Shown here: in pieces, positions 31,394-39,459 of the stretch
How positions within the stretch are numbered: the first letter of the stretch is position 1
Layout of the letters: every line of letters begins with the position of its first letter
Source of the DNA: an uncultured Clostridia bacterium
Lineage (GTDB): Bacteria > Bacillota > Clostridia > Oscillospirales > Ruminococcaceae
DNA: 39,459 nt
Direction: 5' to 3'
NCBI GenBank assembly: GCA_947383835.1
Contig: CANDEV010000024.1
Location: forward strand, 1-39,459
The notes under the pieces: model-generated
The model's database searches: none
Told to the model about the DNA's origin: nothing
Seen by the model: only the letters and a program-made list of their open reading frames with translations
Translations under genes and position numbers: made by a program

Positions 31394-32846
31394 CAATGTC
31401 CTCCTCTGTTTCCGCCGCTTCAAATTCGCCGGCAGCGCGCCCCTTTACCTCGAACCAGAACGTGCTTCCAACATTAAGCTCGGAGCGTACACCGAATTTG
31501 AAATTGTGCTGCTTCAATATCTGCTTTACAATGGAAAGACCCAGACCCGTACCTATGACCTCACGCTTGTTTTTTTCCGCGCGGTAGTATCTGTCAAATA
31601 TCAGCGGCAGAAGCTCGGGCTCTATGCCCTTGCCCGTGTCGGTTATGTCTATACGCGCAGTCTCCTCGTCAACTATTATTTGGGTGATGTACACCGTTTT
31701 ATTTTCGCCTGTGTAATTCACGGCGTTGTTTATAAGGTTGTACAGCACCTGTTCTATTTTTATAACGTCCGCATTTATCTCGAAATTTTTGTCCGCCGTT
31801 ACAAAAAATTTATATCCCTGCTGCTCGGAAAGCAGGGTGTACCTGCCCATAATTTCGTATATCTTTTTTGTAATTGAAAACTCGGAAAGGTTCATGCTGG
31901 CGTTGTTGCTCTCCAGCTTTGAAAGATCGAGAATATCGTTTACCAGCGCCGCAAGGCGGTCGCTTTCCTCGATGATTATATTGATATGCTCCTGACGCTT
32001 GACAGGGTTGTCCCCCGATAAGTCGCGGATCATCTCCGCGTATGCCTTCACCATTGTGAGGGGCGTCCGCAGGTCGTGGGACACGTTTGCAATAATATCC
32101 TTTCGGAGATTATCGACCTTGGAAATTTCCTCGGCGGCGTAGTTGAGAGTGTCCGCAAGCTGCTCCGTTTCGGCGTAGCCGTGTCCGTCAAAGTGGGAAG
32201 AATAGTCCCCCTGTGCAAGCTTTTTTGCCGATTTAGTGATACGCACGAGAGGGGTCTCGATAAGCCGTGCCAAAAAATAAGATATGCCCAAGCCGAGGAT
32301 AAGGAGCATTATACTTACCCAAAAAATCTGACTGTTTATAATGCCCTTTGTGGAATTAAGCGGCTCCAGCGAGGTGTTCAGAAAAATATACCCGCTGGGC
32401 GCGGAACGGTCGCCAAGTATCATCACAAAAAGCAAAGTTTCCGTGTTGAACCGCGGATTTTTTATTTCGGTATAATACATACCGTTGGGGCTTGCCGCAG
32501 CTTCGGCGCGGTATTTATACAGCTCCAGCCTGTAAATTCCGTGTATAAGGCAGTTGCTCGCCATCATATCGTAGGAGTAAACGGAATTGCCGCGTGCGTC
32601 CTGAATAAGCACGCACATATCGTTGTCGTAAGCAAGCTTGTCAAGGGTCTCGTCGGTAAATTCGTCCTTGCTCCAGCCCGTGAGGATATAGCTTGCGATA
32701 TCAAAAATGTTGCTCGTTTTCAGCCGCTTGTAATTCGCTTCAAGAGACGCGCCGAAGGTGAACCACATCAGAACAAGTATACTGACAATAAATATTGAAA
32801 AATATATCCATACCGTATGACGTATAGTTTTAAAGCCTTTTTTCAC
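31380..32846 (-). CDS. Sensor histidine kinase, HAMP-type
   Basis: The 488-aa kinase has two membrane helices (about 12-31 and 174-194) around an extracytoplasmic sensor region of about 140 residues. A HAMP linker (195-247) follows, then the phosphoacceptor His257 in VSHDLRTPLTMVKAYAE. The ATP-binding domain carries VLYNLINNAVNY (N box), DTGKGI and GTGLGLSIV. The start is set at GTG 32846 because a strong GGAGG lies six bases upstream; the in-frame ATG at 32897 has no ribosome site. It pairs with the response regulator just upstream. The signal is unknown. Confidence 0.9.
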   Translation of the reverse strand: MKKGFKTIRHTVWIYFSIFIVSILVLMWFTFGASLEANYKRLKTSNIFDIASYILTGWSKDEFTDETLDKLAYDNDMCVLIQDARGNSVYSYDMMASNCLIHGIYRLELYKYRAEAAASPNGMYYTEIKNPRFNTETLLFVMILGDRSAPSGYIFLNTSLEPLNSTKGIINSQIFWVSIMLLILGLGISYFLARLIETPLVRITKSAKKLAQGDYSSHFDGHGYAETEQLADTLNYAAEEISKVDNLRKDIIANVSHDLRTPLTMVKAYAEMIRDLSGDNPVKRQEHINIIIEESDRLAALVNDILDLSKLESNNASMNLSEFSITKKIYEIMGRYTLLSEQQGYKFFVTADKNFEINADVIKIEQVLYNLINNAVNYTGENKTVYITQIIVDEETARIDITDTGKGIEPELLPLIFDRYYRAEKNKREVIGTGLGLSIVKQILKQHNFKFGVRSELNVGSTFWFEVKGRAAGEFEAAETEEDIDENL

Positions 32847-32900
32847 AACTGACCTCCGAGGTATTTCAGAACCTGTCTTAACAAGATAGGTCCTCATTTA

Positions 32901-33575
32901 TCATGTGTCGAATTTATACCCCATACCCCGCAGCGTTATTATGAATTTTCTGTACTCCCCCAGGGAGCTTCGCAGCATTTTTATGTGTGTGTCAACCGTG
33001 CGGTCGTCGCCGTAAAAATCGTACCCCCAAACCTCCTCCAAAAGCTTTTCTCTCGAAAGCGCAATACCCTTGTTCCTGACAAGATAGAACAGCAGGTCGT
33101 ACTCCTTTGGAGTAAGCTGTGCGGTCTTGCCGTCAATAGTTACCTCGCGCCCCGTAACGTTTATTTCAAGACCCTCGAATGATATCTTTTCTATCCTGCT
33201 GTTTTCCTCCGCGGCAGCTCCTCTTTTAAGGACAGCCTTTATTCTCGCCAGCAGCTCCTTTGGGGAAAAAGGCTTTACAACATAATCGTCCACGCCTATC
33301 TCAAAGCCGAAAAGCTTGTCATATTCCTCGCCTCTTGCGGACAGCATTATAACGGGAATTTTTTTGGTCTTGTGAATTTCCTTTACCGCAGAATAGCCGT
33401 CCAGACGTGGCATCATAATGTCCATGACAATAATGTCGAAATCTTCATTGCGGCACATTTCCACAGCTTCCATGCCGTTCTCCGCCTCAGCGGTCTCATA
33501 GCCCTCGAATTCGGCGTACTCCTTAACAACGTTTCTTATCATTTTCTCGTCGTCAACAATTAAAATCCTCGGCAT
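32901..33575 (-). CDS. OmpR/PhoB-family response regulator
   Basis: The 224-aa regulator has a receiver domain with the acidic pair DD at 8-9, the phosphorylated Asp52 (VMDIMMPRLDG) and Lys in VVKPFSPKELL. A C-terminal winged-helix domain includes LTPKEYDLLFYLVRNKG, VWGYDFYGDDRTVDTHIKMLR and the end RGMGYKF. It binds DNA as dimers on direct repeats spaced about 11 bp. The ATG at 33575 (MPRILIVDDE) follows AGGAGG. It is the first gene of an operon with the kinase, the 125-aa gene and nth. Confidence 0.93.
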   Translation of the reverse strand: MPRILIVDDEKMIRNVVKEYAEFEGYETAEAENGMEAVEMCRNEDFDIIVMDIMMPRLDGYSAVKEIHKTKKIPVIMLSARGEEYDKLFGFEIGVDDYVVKPFSPKELLARIKAVLKRGAAAEENSRIEKISFEGLEINVTGREVTIDGKTAQLTPKEYDLLFYLVRNKGIALSREKLLEEVWGYDFYGDDRTVDTHIKMLRSSLGEYRKFIITLRGMGYKFDT

Positions 33576-33649
33576 AGTTGTCCTCCTGTTTTTTATTTTC
33601 GAGAAACAATTTCCCGCGTCCGATAAAATTTTTGTTCTATAAATTTGTA

Positions 33650-33787
33650 CAGGCGAGGACGTGTAAATACAGACTTTCCCCGCCCTACAAAATATTTTAC
33701 CCGCCCCCTTGAGGGGGCTTTTAACCATTAAAGCACTGTAATTATTAACATCAGGGGTGACTCTGCCCGCGGGGGCTTCCCCGCCAC
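33650..33787. repeat. GC-rich palindromes between pfkA and the two-component operon
   Basis: This stretch contains GCCCCC-TTGA-GGGGGC (33703-33718), GCGGGG-GCTT-CCCCGC at about 33768-33783, and a looser pair TGTACAGGCGAGGA / TCCCCGCCCTACA around 33645-33690. None has a clear T-run in the minus direction, so they are listed as repeats rather than terminators. No gene is seen here. Confidence 0.5.
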
Positions 33788-34873
33788 TTAGTCGCCGAAT
33801 GAAATTCCCAAATGTCTCGCAGTACCTACAAGCTGGTGTTCCTCGGTAACGAATTTTGTCTTGCCCGCAACGTCCTTAAGCGGATTTTCCGTAATAAGGC
33901 TCTTTACCATTGCAACGGAATAACCGTACTTCTCCTGCTCGATAAGCTTTGCCGCACGTACTCCGAACTTTGTCGCAAGCACTCGGTCATACGCCGAGGG
34001 ACTTCCTCCTCTAAGCATATGTCCCGGAACGCACACTCTTGTTTCAATTCCCGTACCCTTTTGTATCTGCGCCGCAAGACGGTTTGTGGCGGTGGTTATG
34101 CCCGCCTCCTGGCGAAGTCTTGCGCGTTCCTTTTTCTTTAGCTTTGCTTCCTCGATATCGTATGCGCCCTCCGCGAAAGCTACTATCGAGAACGTCTTTC
34201 CCGCGTCGCTTCTCTTTTTAAGAGCGGTAATGACCTTTTCTGGGTCGTAAGGAATTTCCGGAATTATTATAATATCAGCGCCGCCTGCAATGCCCGAATA
34301 AAGCGTGAGCCAGCCCGCCTTGTTGCCCATTATCTCAACCATAAGGATACGGCTGTGAGAAGCCGCCGTTGTATGGAGACGGTCGATAACGTCCGTAGCA
34401 ATATCAACTGCCGTGTGGAAGCCGAAAGTAACGTCCGTGCCGTAAATATCGTTGTCGATAGTCTTAGGCAGACCGATAACGTTAAGCCCCTCCTCCGAAA
34501 GGAGATTTGCGGTCTTGTGAGTGCCGTTTCCGCCAAGGGTCAAAAGGCAGTCCAGCTTCTGCTTTTTGTATGTGTCTTTCATAGCCTTTATCTTGTCCAC
34601 ATTGTCTTCGCCGATAACTGACATCATCTTAAACGGCTGACGCTTAGTGCCGAGGATAGTTCCGCCCTGAGTAAGAATACCCGAAAATTCAGAGGGCTTC
34701 ATATCACGCGCAATGTTGTTTATCAAGCCGTAGTAGCCATTCTGTATACCGACGATCTCAACACCGTCCTCGCCCATTCTCTCAAAGCAAGCCTTTGCAA
34801 CGCCTCTTATCGTAGCGTTAAGTCCGGGGCAGTCGCCGCCGCTTGTAAGAATTCCAATTCTTCTTTTAGCCAT
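33788..34873 (-). CDS. pfkA: 6-phosphofructokinase
   Basis: The 361-aa enzyme phosphorylates fructose 6-phosphate in glycolysis. It has GILTSGGDCPGLNATIRG at 7-24, LTLGGNGTHKTANLL near residue 115, the catalytic PKTIDNDI with its Asp, MVEIMGNKAGWLTL, and GHMLRGGSPSAYDRVLATKFG. The nucleotide site reads GGNGT in place of GGDGS/T of the classic ATP enzyme, as I recall for a clostridial subgroup. Whether it uses ATP or pyrophosphate cannot be fixed from this alone. An AGGAGGAA site precedes the ATG. It appears to be transcribed alone. Confidence 0.92.
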   Translation of the reverse strand: MAKRRIGILTSGGDCPGLNATIRGVAKACFERMGEDGVEIVGIQNGYYGLINNIARDMKPSEFSGILTQGGTILGTKRQPFKMMSVIGEDNVDKIKAMKDTYKKQKLDCLLTLGGNGTHKTANLLSEEGLNVIGLPKTIDNDIYGTDVTFGFHTAVDIATDVIDRLHTTAASHSRILMVEIMGNKAGWLTLYSGIAGGADIIIIPEIPYDPEKVITALKKRSDAGKTFSIVAFAEGAYDIEEAKLKKKERARLRQEAGITTATNRLAAQIQKGTGIETRVCVPGHMLRGGSPSAYDRVLATKFGVRAAKLIEQEKYGYSVAMVKSLITENPLKDVAGKTKFVTEEHQLVGTARHLGISFGD

Positions 34874-34976
34874 AATAACATTCCTCCTGCGGTTTTTTTA
34901 TAAACGTGGTTTAAGTTTATCACTCAAGCCGTTTGTTAAATATCGGGGACTATTCCCCTTTATGAAAACCAAAACA

Positions 34977-35005
34977 AGGGTACGTCGGAAAAACTCCCGT
35001 ACCCT
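34977..35005 (-). terminator. Terminator after the GGDEF-EAL gene
   Basis: AGGGTACG and CGTACCCT form a perfect 8-bp stem, followed in the minus direction by a T-rich tail (TGTTTTGGTTTT). Confidence 0.7.
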
Positions 35006-35011
35006 CGTTAA

Positions 35012-37315
35012 TTATGCATTTGCAGCAACATTAGCGGCGTGCTCTCTTGCCTTTTCAGCCATAAATTCCTCAAACTTGTCAACAGGCATAGGCTTGCCGA
35101 AGAAATAACCCTGCGCCAGATCGCAGCCCGACTGCTTAAGAATTTCGGCCTGACCGATAGTCTCAATGCCCTCGGCAATGGTCTCGATCTTTTTGGACTT
35201 CGCTATTCTTATTACAGCCGAAACTATCTCTCTCGAAATTTCATCCTCTTCAAGATACATTATAAAGGAACGGTCAAGCTTCAGCAGCGTGATAGGCAAC
35301 ACCTGAATGTAGCTGAGGGACGAATAGCCCGTACCGAAATCGTCCATGGAAAGCTTTACGCCCAAGTCGCGTATCTCCTGCATCTGCTGGATAGCGTGAT
35401 CGATATCCTTTAACGCAAGGGATTCGGTAAGCTCAACGTCCAGCCACTGAGCTTCGAGACCTGTCTCGTCAAGAGCCTTCTGAATAGATTCCTTAACGTC
35501 GGTCTGGTAGAAATCCACCGCCGTAAGGTTAATTGATACCGCTATGGGCGGGTAACCCTTATCCTGCCATGCCTTGTTCTGACGGCAGGCTTCATGAAGT
35601 ACAAAATCGCTTATCTTTGTTATGAGCAGAGAATTTTCCGCAACAGGAATAAACTTGTTGGGAGGTACCACTGTGCCGTCCGGCTTTATCCAGCGGATAA
35701 GCGCTTCCATGCCCATGAGAGTTCCGTCCGAAAGGTCAATCTTAGGCTGATAGTACAGCGCAAGCTCGTGATTTTCGATAGCCTTTGTAAGCTCGCTTTC
35801 AATAGCGTTGCCCTCGATTATCTTATCGTGTATCTTATTGTCGTAGCGGATAATATCGTTCTTTGTTCCGTCGGACATACTGAGAGAAAATTCCGCATGA
35901 TCAAGAACCTGAGCGAAATCATTTCCGCCGTCGGACATCTTACAGTAGCCTGCGGAGCAAGTCACTGTCTGAGAAGCAAAGCTTTCATCACATATATCTT
36001 TAAGCTGCTCCTGAATGTTTTTGATAATTGTCACAGGCAGATCATCGTCCCCGGTGTCGTGAATAAGGAGCGCAAAGTTGTCGCCGCCTATTCTCGCGCC
36101 GAAGCCGCCTGTTGTAAGGGACTTTTCAACTATCTGAGCAAATTCATTAAGAAGCTTGTTTCCGTTTGCATATCCGCAGGTATCGTTTATAAGGTGGAAA
36201 TTATCAATATCCAAAACAATGACCCAGTAGGAAATACCCGCATTTTCGTTGACAGCGCACTCAAAGGTCTCCTGACCTATCTGCATGAATTTGTTCCTGT
36301 TGAATATCTGCGTAACATCGTCGATGTACGCCATTTTCTCGATAAGAGTGTCCTTAGCCTTATCTCTTGTAACGTCTATCACCGCGCCGCCTATGTTTGC
36401 ATAATTTATATCGGCGTTGGGAGTGATCTTATATCTGAAATTGAACCAGTGGTACTGACCGTCCTTTTCAAGGAGGCGGAACTCACTGTTGTGTATCTCG
36501 TTATTGTCTATACCGCGGAGACTTGTCATAGACGCCGCAAGAGCGTCGTAAACCTTTTTATCGTCCTCATGGAAAAACTCTCTGAGAGTTTCAGCAGGAA
36601 TATCGCTGCCGTTTTCAAAGCCAAGCTTGACGCAAAGCTGCTCCGACACATAGAAAGTGTTCTTATCGGGCTTTTTGAGGACTATACCTATCTCGGAAAG
36701 CTCCATTGAAAGGGAGTACCTGCTTTCTGACTCCGCAAGCTCCTTTGAATAGCGGATAAGATCCTCTTTCATTCTCACCGTTTCGGTAATATCCATACCG
36801 ATAGACATCATAAGGCACTTGGTGCGGGTCTTGTTCTGCACCGTGCTCATAATGGACGTGTTCCAAATGGTGCAGACCTTTGCGCCGCCCTTTGCGGTAA
36901 CGTAAAACTCCTCGTCCCGATTGTTTACGATAGCCTGAAGACTCGGTGCAAACGCGTCCGGAGGAAGAACCTTCTGAAGATTTTTGATATCTGTCAGATC
37001 CTCCGATGTATAGCCTATGGACTTGGTAAGCTCGTCGTTTACCTCAACATAGCGGAAGTCGTCGTCCCACAAGATAACCATAGCGTTAAGACTGTGCATA
37101 AGCCTTGAAAGGCGTTCCCGCTCCTTCAAAGCGTGTTCACGGCTGATATACTTTACACCCAGCGTAAGGAAAAGAAGCGAGACCGCAGTTACTGCTGCAA
37201 AAACTATGAGAATAAGGGCGGTGTGCTCAGGAATTTTCAGAGCAATATTGATAGCTGCAAAAGCCGCCGCAATATAAGCCGCCGCAAGTATAAATATTTT
37301 GTATCGTCCGCGCAT
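35012..37315 (-). CDS. PAS-GGDEF-EAL protein, likely c-di-GMP phosphodiesterase
   Basis: The 767-aa protein has two N-terminal membrane helices (about 7-25 and 33-53), two PAS-like sensor domains (about 70-185 and 195-325), a GGDEF domain, and a C-terminal EAL domain. The cyclase signature is GGDNF rather than GGDEF, so it is probably inactive as a cyclase. The EAL domain keeps MEALIRW, SINLTAVDF, ELTES, DDFGTGYSSL, LLKLD and AEGIET, so it should break down c-di-GMP. The ATG at 37315 follows GAGGAGG; an upstream in-frame start would place the ribosome site inside the gene. It has its own promoter and terminator. Confidence 0.93.
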   Translation of the reverse strand: MRGRYKIFILAAAYIAAAFAAINIALKIPEHTALILIVFAAVTAVSLLFLTLGVKYISREHALKERERLSRLMHSLNAMVILWDDDFRYVEVNDELTKSIGYTSEDLTDIKNLQKVLPPDAFAPSLQAIVNNRDEEFYVTAKGGAKVCTIWNTSIMSTVQNKTRTKCLMMSIGMDITETVRMKEDLIRYSKELAESESRYSLSMELSEIGIVLKKPDKNTFYVSEQLCVKLGFENGSDIPAETLREFFHEDDKKVYDALAASMTSLRGIDNNEIHNSEFRLLEKDGQYHWFNFRYKITPNADINYANIGGAVIDVTRDKAKDTLIEKMAYIDDVTQIFNRNKFMQIGQETFECAVNENAGISYWVIVLDIDNFHLINDTCGYANGNKLLNEFAQIVEKSLTTGGFGARIGGDNFALLIHDTGDDDLPVTIIKNIQEQLKDICDESFASQTVTCSAGYCKMSDGGNDFAQVLDHAEFSLSMSDGTKNDIIRYDNKIHDKIIEGNAIESELTKAIENHELALYYQPKIDLSDGTLMGMEALIRWIKPDGTVVPPNKFIPVAENSLLITKISDFVLHEACRQNKAWQDKGYPPIAVSINLTAVDFYQTDVKESIQKALDETGLEAQWLDVELTESLALKDIDHAIQQMQEIRDLGVKLSMDDFGTGYSSLSYIQVLPITLLKLDRSFIMYLEEDEISREIVSAVIRIAKSKKIETIAEGIETIGQAEILKQSGCDLAQGYFFGKPMPVDKFEEFMAEKAREHAANVAANA

Positions 37316-37470
37316 AAAACCCTCCTCACCTAACAATCACCTAACAATATGTTCGGTCGGCACAAAAAAATGTTCAAAATTTCAATACTTGATATAATTC
37401 AGAAAGGTTTTTTCGCTGTATGAATAGTATCAGATGAAAAATGATACACTTGTACTTTACTTACAATTAT

Positions 37471-37499
37471 ATTATACAAAATTAAATTATTTTTGTCAA
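37471..37499 (-). promoter_or_regulatory. Promoter of the GGDEF-EAL gene
   Basis: TTGACA (37494-37499) and TATAAT (37471-37476) are 17 bp apart, a perfect consensus. The leader to the start codon is about 150 nt. Confidence 0.8.
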
Positions 37500-37751
37500 C
37501 TATTATAATTTACAAATACTAAAAATAGGCTAAAATTTCACAAATGATTAATATTCAGGCTGAAAAACCACACGCTTTAACGGTGATTTTGTAGTATTTT
37601 TATTAACAACGCTGTTGTTTTCCCAATGATTTACAGTCGATGTTCCATGAAAATGTATTATGTTAGTCATTTTGCACAAATAAGAATGCCGCCGTCCCTG
37701 TATTTTTTCTTTGCCCTTAAAACATTTTTTTCTTTAGCCTTTTTTGACATT

Positions 37752-37849
37752 TGTAATCAAATTGTAACCATTTGTAACCTGTCTGTAACCTTTTGCGATT
37801 TGTTGTAATTATTTTGTAATTGGACATACGCCGCAAATAGTGTTAAAAT
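37752..37849 (+). promoter_or_regulatory. Helically phased TGTAA array with promoter
   Basis: TGTAA begins at 37752, 37763, 37773, 37784, 37804 and 37815, with a degenerate TGCGA at 37794. Spacings are 11, 10, 11, 10, 10 and 11 bp. The last copy abuts TTGGAC (37820-37825), which is 18 bp from TAAAAT (37844-37849). The weak -35 box next to direct repeats suggests activation by a protein bound to one face of the helix, as with OmpR-family regulators. The regulator is not identified. Confidence 0.7.
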
Positions 37850-37886
37850 TTAATTAACATATTTTTGCACGGAAAGGAAAATAATT

Positions 37887-39239
37887 ATGAAATTCAGAAA
37901 AATTTGTGCGGCGGCAACAGCGGCGTTAATGTGCCTGACAATGTCCTCATGCGGAGGACATGAAACCGAACAACTTCCCGATACAGCGGCGGAAACCTCA
38001 CCCGAGGAAAAGAAAACGGTCAAGATGACGGTTATGGGCATAGACACCGCCTTGGAGGTTCATATCGCCGATTTCAACAAGACAAGCGCGGAATATGAGA
38101 TCGAGGTTACAGACCGTGGCATCAACAACCTTTCAAACGTTATCGACACTCTTAATCTCGAAATTATCGCAGGCAATACCCCCGATATTATCGACAGCTT
38201 TTTCCTGCCAATGGAAAGCTACGTTGAAAAAGGCGTGTTTGCGGACTTGTATAATTTTATCGACAGCGACCCCGATATGTGCCGCGAAGATTTTCTCGAA
38301 AATATTTTTACGGCTTACGAAATCAACGGAGGACTTTATCAAAATATTACAAACTTTAAGCTGGACACGCTTATGGGCAAAAGTTCAATTGTTGGAGAAA
38401 TGCAGGGCAGGACTTCCGATGATTTTATAGACCTTGCGGAAAAGTACCCCGACAAAAAATTTGTTGATATGCCGCTGGACAGATACGGCATATTCGATGA
38501 ATTCATGCGGTACGGTTGGCAAAGCTTTATCGGCACGGAAACAGGGAAGTGCGATTTCAACGGTAAAAGATTTATCCTCATACTGGAATTCTGCAATACG
38601 TTCCCCGAAAAATACGACAGCAGCGTTATGCTTGACCCAAGCTGGCGGCAAAACGAAGAAGAAAACCTGATAAACGGAAAAACTCTTTTCACTTTATGGG
38701 ATCGCAACATAGACAATTTTTATTCTTTTCGCAAATTGGAGGAATACACCTTCGGAGAACCGATTGTCGTGACAGGGTACCCGGATTCTGAGGGCAACGG
38801 CGTTCTTATAGACGCCGACGGCAGCTTTGCAATTTTTGAAAAATCTTCCGTAAAAGAGGGCGCTTGGGAATTTCTTAGATATTATTATTCTGACGAATAT
38901 CAGAAATGGATAGTCAAAGGCGACGAGCGTTACGGCAGCAGCGGTTTTCCCGTGAAAAAATCCGCCCTTGAATTTGCAGCCGAAGATGCAAAAAAAGGGT
39001 TATATCTCTCCTATTGGGAGGGTTACAGCGATGCGTACACTCCGAACACCGACGATGACAACCAAAGAATTATCGACCTTATAAACGGAGCGGCTTGCAG
39101 AGTGGAGACATCCGAAAACTTTGTCTACAACATTATTCGGGAGGAAGCGGAGATGTATTTTTCGGGTCAGCGTCCCGCCGAGGAGACTGCGGAGATAATT
39201 CAGAACCGTGTGCAGCTTTATCTTAACGAAAACGGATAA
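37887..39239 (+). CDS. Extracellular solute-binding lipoprotein (ABC importer)
   Basis: The 450-aa protein has a lipoprotein signal peptide with the lipobox ending SSC at Cys22, an acidic Thr/Glu-rich linker, and the fold pattern of family 1 solute-binding proteins: LEIIAGNTPDIIDSFFLPME near 90 and KEGAWEFLRYYYSDEYQK near 330. Such proteins usually bind sugars or oligosaccharides and deliver them to an ABC permease, but no permease gene follows in the window. An AAAGGAA ribosome site precedes the ATG. The upstream TGTAA array implies tight control. Confidence 0.88.
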   Translation: MKFRKICAAATAALMCLTMSSCGGHETEQLPDTAAETSPEEKKTVKMTVMGIDTALEVHIADFNKTSAEYEIEVTDRGINNLSNVIDTLNLEIIAGNTPDIIDSFFLPMESYVEKGVFADLYNFIDSDPDMCREDFLENIFTAYEINGGLYQNITNFKLDTLMGKSSIVGEMQGRTSDDFIDLAEKYPDKKFVDMPLDRYGIFDEFMRYGWQSFIGTETGKCDFNGKRFILILEFCNTFPEKYDSSVMLDPSWRQNEEENLINGKTLFTLWDRNIDNFYSFRKLEEYTFGEPIVVTGYPDSEGNGVLIDADGSFAIFEKSSVKEGAWEFLRYYYSDEYQKWIVKGDERYGSSGFPVKKSALEFAAEDAKKGLYLSYWEGYSDAYTPNTDDDNQRIIDLINGAACRVETSENFVYNIIREEAEMYFSGQRPAEETAEIIQNRVQLYLNENG

Positions 39240-39245
39240 AATAAA

Positions 39246-39280
39246 ACGGCGGGACATAAAAATTCCCGCCGTCAATTTTT
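39246..39280 (+). terminator. Terminator after the solute-binding protein gene
   Basis: ACGGCGGGA and TCCCGCCGT form a 9-bp stem with a 9-nt loop, followed by CAATTTTT. Confidence 0.9.
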
Positions 39281-39459
39281 GACAGACAACAGCATAAAAA
39301 CATTGCTGCCCATGTAAACATTTTGACCTTACCGGCAAAATATGCCCAAAAGGGTAAAGACTCAGCCCTTTTGACACGTAACGGTATAAAGGTATTGTTA
39401 CCCGTGGAAACATTTTATCCTTATTGACAAAGTACGCCCAAAAGGGTAAAGGCTCAGCC
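39279..39459. repeat. Diverged tandem repeat, period 92 bp, at the right edge
   Basis: Two units start with TTGACA at 39279 and 39371. Matching blocks include AAACATTTT (39316 and 39408) and GCCCAAAAGGGTAAAG (39344 and 39436), each 92 bp apart, and CTCAGCC near the end of each unit. Unit 1 also carries an inverted pair CAAAAGGG / CCCTTTTG. The array may continue past the window. Confidence 0.75.

Larger units (their letters stand above)
37316..37886. other. 571-bp control region between the EAL gene and the solute-binding protein gene
   Basis: No gene is supported. The region contains the minus-strand EAL promoter (37471-37499), a GTATCA-N8-TGATAC hairpin in its leader (37428-37447), a tandem 11-bp repeat abutting its ribosome site (37326-37347), and the plus-strand TGTAA array and promoter (37752-37849). 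Confidence 0.75.

Noticed and set aside
32847..32897. Upstream ATG start for the histidine kinase
   Set aside because: No ribosome site precedes it, while GGAGG six bases before the GTG at 32846 gives a standard kinase N-terminus.
35594..36709. Open frame of 371 codons opposite the GGDEF-EAL gene
   Set aside because: It lies wholly within a well-supported gene and its Cys/Val/Tyr-rich product shows no domain; no ribosome site fits.

Overview
The window looks like chromosomal DNA from a low-to-moderate G+C Firmicute, most likely a clostridial gut anaerobe of the Oscillospiraceae/Ruminococcaceae type. The grounds are the mreB-mreC-mreD-PBP-minD gene order, a T-box leader on an aminoacyl-tRNA synthetase operon, many strong sigma-A promoters (TTGACA-N17-TATAAT) and strong GGAGG ribosome sites. 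The genus is inference. I see no tRNA, rRNA, CRISPR array, transposase or phage gene.

Layout. 1-2400: start of a secreted protein with Gly-Gly-Glu-Thr repeats, a small XRE regulator behind a structured leader, bioY plus a DUF1284 gene under a promoter with a BirA-like operator, and a GNAT acetyltransferase. 2459-5485: nadE and an eight-helix membrane protein, each with a near-identical promoter. 5615-11146: one minus-strand operon led by a T-box, in the order HExxH protein, hisS, two related membrane-anchored proteins, aspS. A 39-bp copy of the aspS start lies just upstream of the second inserted gene. 11287-18006: the cell-shape cluster mreB-mreC-mreD-PBP2, then a lone minD and a methylglyoxal-synthase-like gene whose two key aspartates are replaced. 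18156-21067: zapA, a U32-family gene and a DUF4321 gene.

21154-25920 (plus strand): an XRE regulator with three TGCAAAG sites spaced exactly 23 bp, followed by small membrane proteins sharing a DERxxLIxEK signature, one broken by an in-frame TGA. Next come a NatAB-type ABC exporter and two small membrane proteins. 25921-26434 has no gene but holds a run of perfect hairpins, a candidate structured RNA. 26435-28790: three tandem paralogous secreted proteins of unknown function. 28927-29607: a MacB/LolD-type ATPase with no permease.

29644-33575: a ribbon-helix-helix protein, a long GC-rich inverted repeat, a DUF6809-like protein, and a minus-strand operon of response regulator, histidine kinase, small protein and endonuclease III. 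33788-37499: 6-phosphofructokinase and a PAS-GGDEF-EAL protein (degenerate GGDEF, intact EAL). 37752-39280: a lipoprotein solute-binding protein whose promoter follows seven half-sites spaced one per helical turn. A diverged 92-bp tandem repeat runs off the right edge.

The most notable observations are the MGS-like protein lacking catalytic aspartates, the helically phased TGTAA array, the hairpin-rich RNA candidate, the DER membrane-protein cassette with its regulator, and the duplicated aspS start beside a gene pair inserted in a tRNA-synthetase operon.
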